A stretch of 64,000 bases of DNA from an uncultured Schlesneria sp. (GCA_903858935.1 CAIOKO010000180.1:1-64000), one strand, 5' to 3'. Shown: positions 17,217 to 25,760, counted from the first letter of the stretch. The notes: a model not told the origin generated them from the letters alone. Translations and numbers: made by a program.

Positions 17217-20141
17217 ATGTTGGATTGTGTGGTCCTTCCTTCAGGTCCGGGTGCTCTTCGCATTGGCAGTGCGACGCTTTTTGCAGATTTGAATAACCCG
17301 TTGACGAAAGCCTTTCTCGGATGTTTGCTTGAGGCTGATCCCGCCGCACAGATTTCGATTCACGGCGGCGGCGTTGCCGGTCGACAGGCGATCGCTGAAA
17401 TTCGACATAGTCAGTCTTCAACGACTCAATTCTTGACTGCAGTTGTCAGCTACATGCGAAATCTGGCAGGTGTACCAGCGAAGTTTGCATCAAAGGTTGC
17501 CGAGCCAGAAGTTCATGCTGCACCACAACCACGTGCGAAGAAGGCCAAAGCGGCCGCCAAAACGCTGGTTTCCACTGGTGTGGGTTCAGTGAACGGAAGT
17601 CTGTTCCAGGGTGCGTCGGGTGACGACAATTCAGGCTCTTCGCATAGCAACACGCATAGCAACTCGCATAGCAACAGCACGGCAAATGGCAGCGTGCACA
17701 GCACGGCGAACGGCAGCGTGCACAGCACGGCGAACGGCAGCGTGCACAGCACGGCGAACGGCAGCGTGCACAGCACGGCGAACGGCAGCGTGCACAGCAC
17801 GGCGAACGGCAGCGTGCACAGCACCACAAATGGCAGCGTGCAACACGGGCCAGCTCAGTCGAAACGAACCAAAGCCGTATCGGAACGAACGAAAGTTTCG
17901 CTGGGCGACGTTCGGCTGATACCAGACCGAAAAGGGGTCACGCGGATTGGTCGTAATGGAACTCACGCCACGACATGGGAAGTCATCCATGAAACACCAG
18001 GCCGGTTGCGATTGAAGCACCCGGCACTTTATCGCCGAAAAGAAGTTTGCCAGGAGATCGAACGCGAGTTAATGAGTATCCTGGGGATCGACAGTTACAA
18101 AACCCGTCCTTCCACTGGTTCTCTGCTGATCACCTATAACAAGCGTGAGCTTCGCAAGGATCAGGTTCTGACGATTCTTGATCGTGCAATTGGACGCGCG
18201 GATTTATCAGCGAAACTCGATCCTCCGGACCTGGATTTCCCGCTCGCGGTCGCTTCAGTCCCGTTTGCGGCTGTCGCCCAGTTTGCAGCGCCGCCACTAC
18301 TGCCCGCTGCGGGGCTGCTGTTCGGCTACACGTCGATTACAACGTTTAAAGAAGCCTATCACGTGCTCGTACACGAACGTCGTTTAGGCGTCGACGTCCT
18401 TGACGCAATCGTCGTGACTGGCTGTGTCGCCACCGGTCAGATCTTTGCAGGATCGGTGTTGTGTCTGTGCCTCAGCTTTGGGCGAATGCTGGTGAAGAAG
18501 ACTCAGGACGATTCGAAGCGGCTTTTAGTTCAGGCCTTCGGCAAGCAGGCTCAGTTCGTGCGGCTTTACCGCGATGGCGACGAAATCGAGACTCCGCTGG
18601 AAGAATTGCAGAAGGGAGACATCATTGTCGTTCATACTGGCGACGCCGTTCCCGTGGACGGATTCGTCAAGGAAGGGATGGCAATGATCGATCAGCACGC
18701 ACTGACGGGGGAATCGACTCCTTCAGAGAAATCGCCTGGCGATCGCGTGTTCGCCGCCACGCTGATGGTCGCGGGAAAGATTTACGTCGAAGTCGAGAAT
18801 GCTGGTTCTGATACGACTTCCGCCAAAATCGCTCAGATCCTCAATGATTCGGCCGGGTATAAGCTGACCAGTCAGCATAAAGGGGAGCGGATGGCGGATA
18901 AGGCCGTCATCCCGACCCTGGCGATTGCTGCCGCAGGATTGGCAACTCTCGGTCCTCAAGGTGCTGTCGCAGTACTCAACAGCGACTTTGGTACCGGGAT
19001 CAGGATGGCGGCACCGCTGGGGATGCTCACTTCGCTGGCCCTGTGTGCGCATAAAGGAATTCTCGTCAAGGACGGACGAGCTCTGGAATTAATGAACGAC
19101 ATCGATACTGTACTCTTCGACAAGACCGGTACGTTGACTCGCGAACGCCCTGAAGTTGGTCACGTCATCCCCTTCAACGGTCATGAGCGAAACCGGCTAT
19201 TGCAACTTGTCGCTTCAGCAGAACAGCGATTCTCGCATCCGATCGCGAAATCAATTGTTTTGGAATTTGAAAAGACCGGCCTGCCGATGCTGCCGATTGA
19301 TGACTCCAAATACCAGGTGGGATATGGGCTGGAAGCGGTGATTGACGGACACAAGGTCATGGTCGGCAGCAGCCGTTATATCAAGCTGGAAAACATCGAA
19401 ATTCCGGTCGAAGTTCAGGAAGTTGTTGAGGTCGCTCATCGCGAAGGCCACACGCTGGTGATGTGTGCGTTGGACGGTCTCTTCGCGGGTGTCATCGAGC
19501 TTCGTGCCTCGCAGCGTCCTGAAGTCGTCAGCATCATCAAAGGACTTCGAGATCGCGGGATCAAGCACATTGCGATTATCTCGGGCGACCATGAAGGTCC
19601 CACGAAGAAGTTGGCTGAAAGCCTGGGGATGGACGAATACTTCGCAGGCGTATTGCCAGGCGACAAAGCCGACTACGTTGAACGCTTGCAGAAACAAGGG
19701 AGGAAAGTCTGCTTCGTGGGTGACGGTATTAACGACTCGATCGCCCTCAAGAAAGCCAACGTTTCGATTTCGCTGCGTGGAGCGTCGTCGATCGCCACCG
19801 ATACGGCTCAGATCGTATTTATGGAAGAAAGCCTGCATCGATTATGCGAACTGCGGGACATCGCACGAGACTTGGACAGGAATGTCAAAAACAGCTGGTA
19901 TCTGATCCTGGCTCCGAACGCATTGTGTATTGTCGGTGCATTTACCATGGGATTTGGGATCATGGCGTCGGTGTTTACCAACAATGTGGCAGCGATGGCC
20001 GCGCTGGCAAACGGGATGATGCCGCTTAAGCGAATCGCGGACGAACAGGCGATGAAACAAGCACAAAAGGAAATGACACTGATGGTTACAGAGTCACTTG
20101 AGGCCGCTCATCAGCCTCAAGTTCATTTGCAACCTGCCTGA
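17217..20141 (+). CDS. P1B-type metal-transporting ATPase with His/Asn/Ser repeat linker
   Basis: A 974-residue cation pump with all catalytic motifs: actuator TGES at 497-500, phosphorylation Asp635 in DKTGT, and GDGIND at 835-840. Residues 1-85 form an unassigned small alpha/beta domain; residues about 150-210 are a low-complexity Ser/Asn/His linker with seven 8-residue repeats; residues about 253-330 form an HMA_2-like domain (HETPGRLRLKHP) without a CxxC metal site. The intramembrane position normally occupied by CPC reads SDFGTG (589-594), so this is not a Cu/Zn pump of the classical type; the metal is unknown, and iron is one possibility. ATG at 17217 is chosen because GGAG lies 8 bases upstream; the longer GTG frame from 17064 lacks one. 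It heads the core of the locus with the degenerate ATPase downstream. Confidence 0.9.
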   Translation: MLDCVVLPSGPGALRIGSATLFADLNNPLTKAFLGCLLEADPAAQISIHGGGVAGRQAIAEIRHSQSSTTQFLTAVVSYMRNLAGVPAKFASKVAEPEVHAAPQPRAKKAKAAAKTLVSTGVGSVNGSLFQGASGDDNSGSSHSNTHSNSHSNSTANGSVHSTANGSVHSTANGSVHSTANGSVHSTANGSVHSTANGSVHSTTNGSVQHGPAQSKRTKAVSERTKVSLGDVRLIPDRKGVTRIGRNGTHATTWEVIHETPGRLRLKHPALYRRKEVCQEIERELMSILGIDSYKTRPSTGSLLITYNKRELRKDQVLTILDRAIGRADLSAKLDPPDLDFPLAVASVPFAAVAQFAAPPLLPAAGLLFGYTSITTFKEAYHVLVHERRLGVDVLDAIVVTGCVATGQIFAGSVLCLCLSFGRMLVKKTQDDSKRLLVQAFGKQAQFVRLYRDGDEIETPLEELQKGDIIVVHTGDAVPVDGFVKEGMAMIDQHALTGESTPSEKSPGDRVFAATLMVAGKIYVEVENAGSDTTSAKIAQILNDSAGYKLTSQHKGERMADKAVIPTLAIAAAGLATLGPQGAVAVLNSDFGTGIRMAAPLGMLTSLALCAHKGILVKDGRALELMNDIDTVLFDKTGTLTRERPEVGHVIPFNGHERNRLLQLVASAEQRFSHPIAKSIVLEFEKTGLPMLPIDDSKYQVGYGLEAVIDGHKVMVGSSRYIKLENIEIPVEVQEVVEVAHREGHTLVMCALDGLFAGVIELRASQRPEVVSIIKGLRDRGIKHIAIISGDHEGPTKKLAESLGMDEYFAGVLPGDKADYVERLQKQGRKVCFVGDGINDSIALKKANVSISLRGASSIATDTAQIVFMEESLHRLCELRDIARDLDRNVKNSWYLILAPNALCIVGAFTMGFGIMASVFTNNVAAMAALANGMMPLKRIADEQAMKQAQKEMTLMVTESLEAAHQPQVHLQPA
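17676..17843 (+). repeat. Seven in-frame 24-bp tandem repeats inside the ATPase gene
   Basis: Seven units of 24 bp, each encoding STANGSVH (last unit STTNGSVQ). Units 2-6 are identical at the nucleotide level, which points to recent expansion by slippage or unequal recombination. The units contribute one histidine each (six in total), after a short run with the pattern HSN that adds more His. Length changes would stay in frame. The GC-rich repeat also creates long antisense shadow frames, which are not genes. Confidence 0.95.
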
Positions 20142-20337
20142 GATGACAAGTCAAGATAACAACACGATTAACGAGATGCGGTGTAAGCTGAGTGAATTTC
20201 AAGTGAAGTCCAAACGGTCGTATTAACACGGGTTTCCTCGTTGATTTCATCATCAAAATCAGGCCCTGAAATACGAATCCCGTTTGAAATCTGCCTTGAA
20301 TGTTCATTGTGAATCTTCATCAGAGTTACTCGCAGAA

Positions 20338-20901
20338 ATGAGTGAAAAGATGGAAAGTTTCGATTCAAACCAGACACCGGTCGCTACCATGGAACAGAAC
20401 CATCCATTCCTTTCGTCAGCGACTCAGACAACGTCTAACTCTGCGGGAGCATCGACAACAAATTCCAGGGTTTTGGAGGTATTTCTTGTTGACTCGGGAT
20501 GGAACAACGAAGTCGGCAAGGCCGTACGGGAAAACTTGCCTGTGTTTGCGGATTACCTGCACGGACAGAGATTTTATGTCTTATCAGAAGAGCAATCTTT
20601 GGAGTTTATCAGAAAACATCCGTCACTGGTCGGGGCGGACCCGATCCTGATTGTTCTCGATCGAGAAGCAGCAAGACAGAAGAACCCGAAAGGATATGGA
20701 TTCCGTCTTTGTCTCGGACATATGCGAAATCCAGAAGCGGCCATTTCCATGTTAAAATGGGCCATTCAATTGTCGATGGCATCAAACGGCCCGCAAATGT
20801 CGACGATCGTCAAAGAGAGCGGACATCGTCAAACGATTCAGGGGACCATTGAATTGATTGGAGAAGGGACAGCTCATCTGCTTGAGTTTGCACCCGTCTA
20901 A
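20338..20901 (+). CDS. Soluble protein of unknown function in the ATPase locus
   Basis: A 187-residue protein. Residues 1-50 are polar, rich in Ser/Thr/Asn and probably disordered. Residues about 51-185 look like one alpha/beta domain beginning with VLEVFLVDSGWNNEVGKAV and containing DPILIVLDREAA and FRLCLGHMRNP. No signal peptide or membrane segment. I prefer ATG at 20338 (MSEKMESF) over an upstream TTG in the same frame at 20284. I do not recognise the family; a thioredoxin-like or Rossmann-like fold would fit the strand-helix pattern, but no active-site motif is visible. Its place between the two ATPase genes suggests it works with them. Confidence 0.65.
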   Translation: MSEKMESFDSNQTPVATMEQNHPFLSSATQTTSNSAGASTTNSRVLEVFLVDSGWNNEVGKAVRENLPVFADYLHGQRFYVLSEEQSLEFIRKHPSLVGADPILIVLDREAARQKNPKGYGFRLCLGHMRNPEAAISMLKWAIQLSMASNGPQMSTIVKESGHRQTIQGTIELIGEGTAHLLEFAPV

Positions 20902-21034
20902 TATGACAGATTGTTAACTGTTGCTGATTTAAGACCGGTATATTAATCGCAAATGGTGTCGAAGTGTTTTGAACGGCTTGGGCTTTTCGATAATTGAGAT
21001 GATAGGAATTGAAAACAGTGGGGGGTGAATCGCG

Positions 21035-21247
21035 ATGACCGAAGGGGGTTTGGGTGGAATACTGGTTGGTATCATGGGTGTCGTCGGACTGACTTATCTG
21101 GGAGTGAAAGTTCGTCAGAACCGACGCCGACTGCAAAAAATGGTTGGCGTCATTGATGAGCAACATACGTTTGAAACGGAGTACCTGCTCGGACTCGCAG
21201 ATTCAGGACAGTTACGATTGTATAAATCAGGGCTATCCTCGTCTTGA
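21035..21247 (+). CDS. Small single-pass membrane protein
   Basis: A 70-residue protein with one N-terminal membrane segment (GGILVGIMGVVGLTYLGVKV, about residues 7-26), then a basic stretch (RQNRRRLQKM) and a polar tail. GGGGGTG precedes the ATG by about 7 bases. It lies 49 bp upstream of the degenerate ATPase gene in the same direction. The Arg-rich juxtamembrane region puts the tail in the cytoplasm by the positive-inside rule. No family recognised; a small subunit or membrane-shape modulator of the neighbouring ATPases is a guess from position. Confidence 0.6.
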   Translation: MTEGGLGGILVGIMGVVGLTYLGVKVRQNRRRLQKMVGVIDEQHTFETEYLLGLADSGQLRLYKSGLSSS

Positions 21248-21295
21248 AAATCATTTGAGGAATTACTCGTTAAAGCAGCCCCCGGCGGTGGTCAA

Positions 21296-23632
21296 ATGTC
21301 TCAAGCGACTCAACTTTTCGTAGATCACGAATCACGCAAGGTGACGTTGCGCACGCCGGTGATTGGATACGGCCAGCCGTGGGATGTGACGCGAGAATTA
21401 GTTGGCCGATTGCTTGCCAGCAGTTGCGTTGAATCTGTGTCGCTGGATCGGCGGAATCAAACCGCCACGATTCAATTAAAAAACGATGAAACGCCATCTG
21501 TAAGGATTCCCGTTTCAGATGACGCGGCCGATCCTGACAGCCTTTCGCCTGATTGGTGTTTGAAATCGATTGCCAGTCGATTGCGAGATGCGACATCTGC
21601 GATTTCGACGATCAGCGACGAATACGCTTCGATTGAACTTCTGCAATTGCAGAAGACCAAATCAGGGGTGACCGCTGGAACGATCGTGCATTCGGTTCCC
21701 GGTCGAGTCCGAATTCGTCATCCACTTGCGAAAGGGGACTCTGACTTATCCTGTCGAATCAAAGATTCGATGGGTAGGATTTCTGGAGTTCAGGCCGTTT
21801 CTGTTTCTTCCACGACAGGTTCCGTGGTGGTGTCATTCAATCCGGCACGCACGAACGCGAATAAGTTGTTGTTGGAGCTGGAAAGCGTATTGATCTCAAG
21901 ACCGGATCAAATCAGCCTCCTCTCAGGCCCTCCAACAAGCAGATGGGTTGCCAGCGGCACCTGCCTGGGTCTGGCGGTGGCTTCTGAGTTCTTTGCGCCC
22001 GGTCTGGCACCTGTGACAGCAACCGCGCTCGTGGGTTTCAACTTGTCGACGATGGGAAAAGGGATTGTTGAACTTTGCACGCTGAAATGGCGAGTGGCGT
22101 CCCTTTACACGGTGATTATGGGGACAACCCTGATCAGCGGACAATTCCTTGCTGCGGCCCTGATGCATGCCTCGATTACGTGCTGGCACGGTTGGTCAAG
22201 TCATCGACTGCGCAAGATTGCGGATCGGCTGAAGAGTGAATCTCAACTTCCGCTTGTCATCTGTCGGTCGCATCACAATCTGTTAATGAACGGTGAGCGG
22301 TTTCCAGAATGTTTAATCGGAACGATTGTCACCGTTGAAGCTCAAATGACAGTCCCCTACGACGGCGTCGTGATTTGTGGAGAAGGATTGCTTGACGAAC
22401 GTTGTGTCCGTGGCAGCGAAGGTATTTCACGGCGAACGACGGGAGACAGCGTGTTTGCAGGGTCATATCTCACTCACGGGCAATTGCGGATTCAAGTCAC
22501 GGCTGTCGACAAACAGACGCGTGTTGCCAAAGTCCGCGAGACACTGCTTGCTTCGATTGCTGGATTGCCTGGCGAGGGGGGCCCAACGGAACGTGGAGAT
22601 GACTCGGCTTCCAGTTTTGTTCCTTACACGTTTGCGACAGGGACCGCAGCCCTGATGGTTGGCGACCTGTCGACGCTCGCGGCCGTCCTGCGACCCGACT
22701 TCGCCACAGGACCATCGATGTCGGAAAGATTCGGCACACTCAGTAGTGTCGGCCATTTGTGGAACCGAGGCTGGCTGGTCAAGAAATCCGAAACACTGCA
22801 CGACCTGGCAAAGACGGAAACCGTCGTTGTCGTTCGCACCAATGAAACCGTTCACCAGGATGCGGACGATTCACTCGATCCGGCGTTGGAGGATGAGCGT
22901 CAACTGGATGCCGATCAAATCGGCCGTCGCACTGTTACTTTGGGAACCAGAAAACTGGACATTCACGAAATCGAAGGCAACAGCTCTCAGTGTGTCGCCT
23001 ACATTCGCGAGCTACGGTCTTTAAATTACCGAGTTGCGGTGGTGGCAAACGGAAGTCTCTTGAACAGACTTGCTCATGATGACCTGATCCGGATTTCGTT
23101 AACCCCCGAGAATTCGTTCGGCAACAAGAACACGGACCTGGTTGCACTTCACTCTGAACCACATCGAGTTGAAGAATTATGGCAGGTGTTGCAAGAATCC
23201 CGCCGCCCGAATCAACAGGGTTGGGCAGCAGTCGTTGCCTGCAACATGCTGGCGGTGTCAGGAGCGTTTCTCGTTGGATTAACGAGCTTACACGTGGTTG
23301 TTTTGACAAACCTTGGCGCGTTGGCCGCCGGCGCACTTTACAGTCGGCACGTCAATCGCTCGGGTCTGATGCTGTCACCAGATAGCCAGCCCGGGTTACG
23401 AATCGAGCACGCCCCCCTTCAGTTCAATTCCCGGACAGGGAGTTTATCGAAGGAAAACCTTGTTGAAAATAACGCGAAAGAAAGCGATATCATTCAAACT
23501 GAGGCAATCAGTCCGTATCGAAAGTCGCTGAATGAAGGGGTGATTACTCCTGCGTCACCCGACAGTCGACAAGTTCAAATGACCGAAAACAGCGAAAGCG
23601 ACTTTGAGCGGCCCGTTTCGGCAACTTCTTGA
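21296..23632 (+). CDS. Catalytically dead P-type ATPase homologue (pseudo-ATPase)
   Basis: A 778-residue protein that aligns with the intact ATPase two genes upstream. It keeps the HMA_2-like domain (HSVPGRVRIRHP from His132), the actuator fold, the membrane helices and the intramembrane motif PDFATG (467-472, the intact pump has SDFGTG). All catalytic residues are lost: TGES is replaced by GSEG (373-376), the phosphorylated Asp of DKTGT by Arg514 (VVRTNET), the ATP-binding N domain is almost absent, and GDGIND is missing. The C-terminal membrane part still matches (TNLGALAA versus TNNVAAMAAL). The frame is open throughout and codon use looks normal, so it is maintained, not a pseudogene. Likely a partner, regulator or structural subunit of the active pump. 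Confidence 0.85.
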   Translation: MSQATQLFVDHESRKVTLRTPVIGYGQPWDVTRELVGRLLASSCVESVSLDRRNQTATIQLKNDETPSVRIPVSDDAADPDSLSPDWCLKSIASRLRDATSAISTISDEYASIELLQLQKTKSGVTAGTIVHSVPGRVRIRHPLAKGDSDLSCRIKDSMGRISGVQAVSVSSTTGSVVVSFNPARTNANKLLLELESVLISRPDQISLLSGPPTSRWVASGTCLGLAVASEFFAPGLAPVTATALVGFNLSTMGKGIVELCTLKWRVASLYTVIMGTTLISGQFLAAALMHASITCWHGWSSHRLRKIADRLKSESQLPLVICRSHHNLLMNGERFPECLIGTIVTVEAQMTVPYDGVVICGEGLLDERCVRGSEGISRRTTGDSVFAGSYLTHGQLRIQVTAVDKQTRVAKVRETLLASIAGLPGEGGPTERGDDSASSFVPYTFATGTAALMVGDLSTLAAVLRPDFATGPSMSERFGTLSSVGHLWNRGWLVKKSETLHDLAKTETVVVVRTNETVHQDADDSLDPALEDERQLDADQIGRRTVTLGTRKLDIHEIEGNSSQCVAYIRELRSLNYRVAVVANGSLLNRLAHDDLIRISLTPENSFGNKNTDLVALHSEPHRVEELWQVLQESRRPNQQGWAAVVACNMLAVSGAFLVGLTSLHVVVLTNLGALAAGALYSRHVNRSGLMLSPDSQPGLRIEHAPLQFNSRTGSLSKENLVENNAKESDIIQTEAISPYRKSLNEGVITPASPDSRQVQMTENSESDFERPVSATS

Positions 23633-23677
23633 AAGTCCTTTTTATCATCCTTCTCCTGTTGTGCAGGGAAAAATATC

Positions 23678-24184
23678 GTGTCCGAATTGAATACTCTCGA
23701 TCCACCACCGACGCAATCTTCTCACGAAGAACCTGGCGTGGAACGAGTCGTGAACGTTCCCTGGGTTGATGGAGCGGGTACTTCTGGTGAACCGCCTTTG
23801 GCGTCTCACGCGGAAAACATGGACGGCTCGAAGTCGCGAGTTGACCAAGCTGAACCGCTTGTCGAAAACGCGGTCGACACTCCGGACAATCCTGAAGATG
23901 CCCTTGCGAATGGAGGTGAACAGAATTCGAACGAGCTACTTGGAAAACTGCCTCCTGAAATCGGCATGCTACTCGTCATTTCGGGAGTCGCCGGAATTTT
24001 ACTGCCAGGTCTCGTCGGTACACCCCTTTTAATCGCGGGTGGTGTCTCGATCTGGCCAAAGACATTTGAACCGATCGAACGCTGGTTCAGTCGACGATTT
24101 CCGTCCGTTCATAAAGAAGGTGTGATCCAAATTAAGGAGTTCATTTCGGATCTCAATAAAAGATTTCCGAACGAGTCTCAATAA
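23678..24184 (+). CDS. PGPGW-like membrane protein with acidic N-terminal tail
   Basis: A 168-residue protein starting at GTG. Residues 1-88 are acidic and low in complexity, probably disordered. Residues about 95-125 hold a hairpin of two short membrane segments (IGMLLVISGVAGILLPGLVG, then TPLLIAGGVSIW), a pattern like the PGPGW family of small membrane proteins. The C-terminal 45 residues are basic and amphipathic (RWFSRRFPSVH). It follows the pseudo-ATPase gene by 45 bp. Function unknown; the family resemblance is weak and rests on the glycine/proline-rich hairpin. Confidence 0.6.
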   Translation: MSELNTLDPPPTQSSHEEPGVERVVNVPWVDGAGTSGEPPLASHAENMDGSKSRVDQAEPLVENAVDTPDNPEDALANGGEQNSNELLGKLPPEIGMLLVISGVAGILLPGLVGTPLLIAGGVSIWPKTFEPIERWFSRRFPSVHKEGVIQIKEFISDLNKRFPNESQ

Positions 24185-24287
24185 AATAATTCAGTGAATT
24201 GAGTTGATCGCGCCCGCTTCTTCTCTGTTTAATAAAGTTGTGAATTTGTCCCGCCCACTTTAAGCACTCTCGTGAGGAGTATTGATA

Positions 24288-24401
24288 ATGTCCCGCGCTA
24301 TTCGATCCTTGAAATTGTTTGCAGAGTCTGTGTTCGTCGGTTTCGCATTTGCGATTGGCTGGTTTCTCGCTGTCGTTGCCGTATCAGGAATGATTGCCTA
24401 G
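24288..24401 (+). CDS. 37-residue single-pass membrane microprotein
   Basis: A 37-codon gene with ATG at 24288 and TAG at 24399-24401, preceded by AGGAG eight bases upstream, one of the best ribosome sites in the window. The product starts MSRAIRSLKLFAESV and continues with a single hydrophobic helix (residues about 14-36). Basic N-terminus and hydrophobic C-terminus predict a cytoplasmic N-terminus. It lies between the PGPGW-like gene and paralogue B of the locus, same strand. Too short for most gene callers. Perhaps a small regulatory subunit of the neighbouring membrane proteins, comparable in size to KdpF-type ATPase peptides, but that is analogy only. Confidence 0.65.
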   Translation: MSRAIRSLKLFAESVFVGFAFAIGWFLAVVAVSGMIA

Positions 24402-24510
24402 TTTCCAGCGTTGAAAACTTAATTGTCGCTCAATATCCGTGACGCTTGACCGTTTGTACCTGTTTTTTAGTCCCGCGAGTGGGGCTTTCCTTTGAATGTG
24501 AGAACCTGAG

Positions 24511-24825
24511 ATGTCCGAAGCGATGACTGCGACGATTAACGAAACGATTGCCGAAACGTCGACGAATATTCTTGCGACGACGAAAAGTGCCTTTGAATCA
24601 GGGATGGCAGATGCTCGAGCTTCAGTCGAAGAGTCATGGCCAAAAATCGCTGAAGCCGTCAGCAAGGGAGTTTATAATTCCGCTTACTACGTAGCGTTTG
24701 GAGTGACTTTTCCAGTCCTGTTGCTAGCGAAGAGTATTCCACAGAATAACAGTCTCGTTGGAGGCTTCGTCGACGGTGCCCGGCGGGCGAGTATGAGATG
24801 CGACAAGATGTTCAGCGAGAAATAA
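24511..24825 (+). CDS. Small membrane protein of the ATPase locus (paralogue B)
   Basis: A 104-residue protein. The N-terminal 50 residues are Ala/Thr/Glu-rich and helical; about 55-75 is a hydrophobic segment followed by SIPQNNSLVGGFVDGARRAS. This matches paralogue A at 16505-16915 through the shared pattern G(V).FP......P.NNSLV.G..DG.(x)3.A. The presence of both copies at opposite sides of the two ATPase genes suggests a conserved locus component. No known family was recognised. The N-terminal helix could be amphipathic and lie on a membrane surface. Confidence 0.7.
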   Translation: MSEAMTATINETIAETSTNILATTKSAFESGMADARASVEESWPKIAEAVSKGVYNSAYYVAFGVTFPVLLLAKSIPQNNSLVGGFVDGARRASMRCDKMFSEK

Positions 24826-24858
24826 TCTTTTAACCTATGGATGGGCGGAAGGGACGAA

Positions 24859-25695
24859 ATGGCAATTCGAATTCTTGGCACGTCGCACGAATTGACGCTG
24901 ATTTTTGATCGCTCGTCAGTCCGACTGTCGACAGTGCAGATCGATCGATTGAGCCAGACGCTTGGCGACGTGGAGGGGGTGGAATCCGTCCATCCACGTA
25001 CTGCGTGGTTCTCGAGTCCCCGCATCACTGTTGTGTTTGACAAAAACACCCAACCAAACGAAATCCTGCGTCGAATGGCGAGTGCTTTACGTTCGCCGGG
25101 TGGATATGCCGCTTCCTCGTATCAAGCACCTTCATTCGCGACCGCAACTCCAGAACTCACGAGAGTCAATGAGCCTCGTCGCGACTCGTCATTGACCGTT
25201 AAACAAGATTCTTCGGTAGTCGTCGATACTCGGACCCTGGGTCGTCGCCTTTCTGTCCAGAAACGGCTTCGGGAATTGGGATATGGAATTCTGACGCTCG
25301 CCTCATTTGGAATGGCTTGGGTCGGGCTGATCGTACCTGGAATCCCAACCGTTCCGTTTGTCCTGTTGACTGCCCATTTCGCTTTACAAGCATCTCCGAA
25401 ACTCCGAGCCCGAGTGATGAAAAGCCGGATGTTCGGACAGATGATTCGCGATTGGCAGCAGCACGGAGCCATTCGCAGAAGCGTTCAGATCGAAGCGTAC
25501 TTATTGACACTTTTGATCATCGTGGTCGGACTAATTTTTTCGCCACCGATTCCAATCATCTACGCGGGAATGGCGTTTGGAAGTGTCTTAGGCCTTTATG
25601 CGGTTTCTCAAATACCAGTAATCGAGTCGGCCGAAGAGGGTGAAGCCGTGATTAAAACTGGGGGATTTCTCAAACATTTCCCGGCGAATGCCTGA
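24859..25695 (+). CDS. HMA-like domain fused to DUF454 (YbaN-type) membrane protein
   Basis: A 278-residue protein. Residues 1-80 form a small alpha/beta domain with a ferredoxin-like pattern (ELTLIFDRSS, GVESVHPRT, RITVVFDKN, ILRRMASALR) but no CxxC metal motif; it resembles the N-terminal domains of both ATPases here. A polar linker follows. Residues about 135-260 are DUF454: GYGILTLASFGMAWVGLIVP, then VPGIPTVPFVLLTAHF and two further membrane helices. E. coli YbaN is the named relative; its function is unknown. I choose ATG at 24859 because GGAAGGG lies just upstream; another in-frame ATG at 24841 lies before this ribosome site. It follows paralogue B by 33 bp. Confidence 0.8.
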   Translation: MAIRILGTSHELTLIFDRSSVRLSTVQIDRLSQTLGDVEGVESVHPRTAWFSSPRITVVFDKNTQPNEILRRMASALRSPGGYAASSYQAPSFATATPELTRVNEPRRDSSLTVKQDSSVVVDTRTLGRRLSVQKRLRELGYGILTLASFGMAWVGLIVPGIPTVPFVLLTAHFALQASPKLRARVMKSRMFGQMIRDWQQHGAIRRSVQIEAYLLTLLIIVVGLIFSPPIPIIYAGMAFGSVLGLYAVSQIPVIESAEEGEAVIKTGGFLKHFPANA

Positions 25696-25760
25696 TGCGA
25701 ATCGTCTACAATCCTTGTGGCGGCAAGAACAGTTACGCGTCATATTGAGATTGGTACCCG

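Noticed and set aside
17676-17843. CRISPR-like array
   Set aside because: Units are directly adjacent with no spacers and code in frame for an octapeptide in a real protein.
17446-18020. Long antisense frames opposite the ATPase tandem repeat
   Set aside because: They owe their length to the 24-bp repeat being open in all frames and encode only repeated Cys/Arg or Leu/Ala stretches without ribosome sites.
17217-20141. Calling the locus a ferrosome (fez) cluster outright
   Set aside because: Only the ATPase class and the presence of small membrane proteins are comparable; the other genes could not be matched, so I keep it as a hypothesis.
20143-20226. 27-codon frame directly after the ATPase gene
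   Set aside because: No hydrophobic segment, no clear ribosome site and no similarity to neighbours; probably chance.
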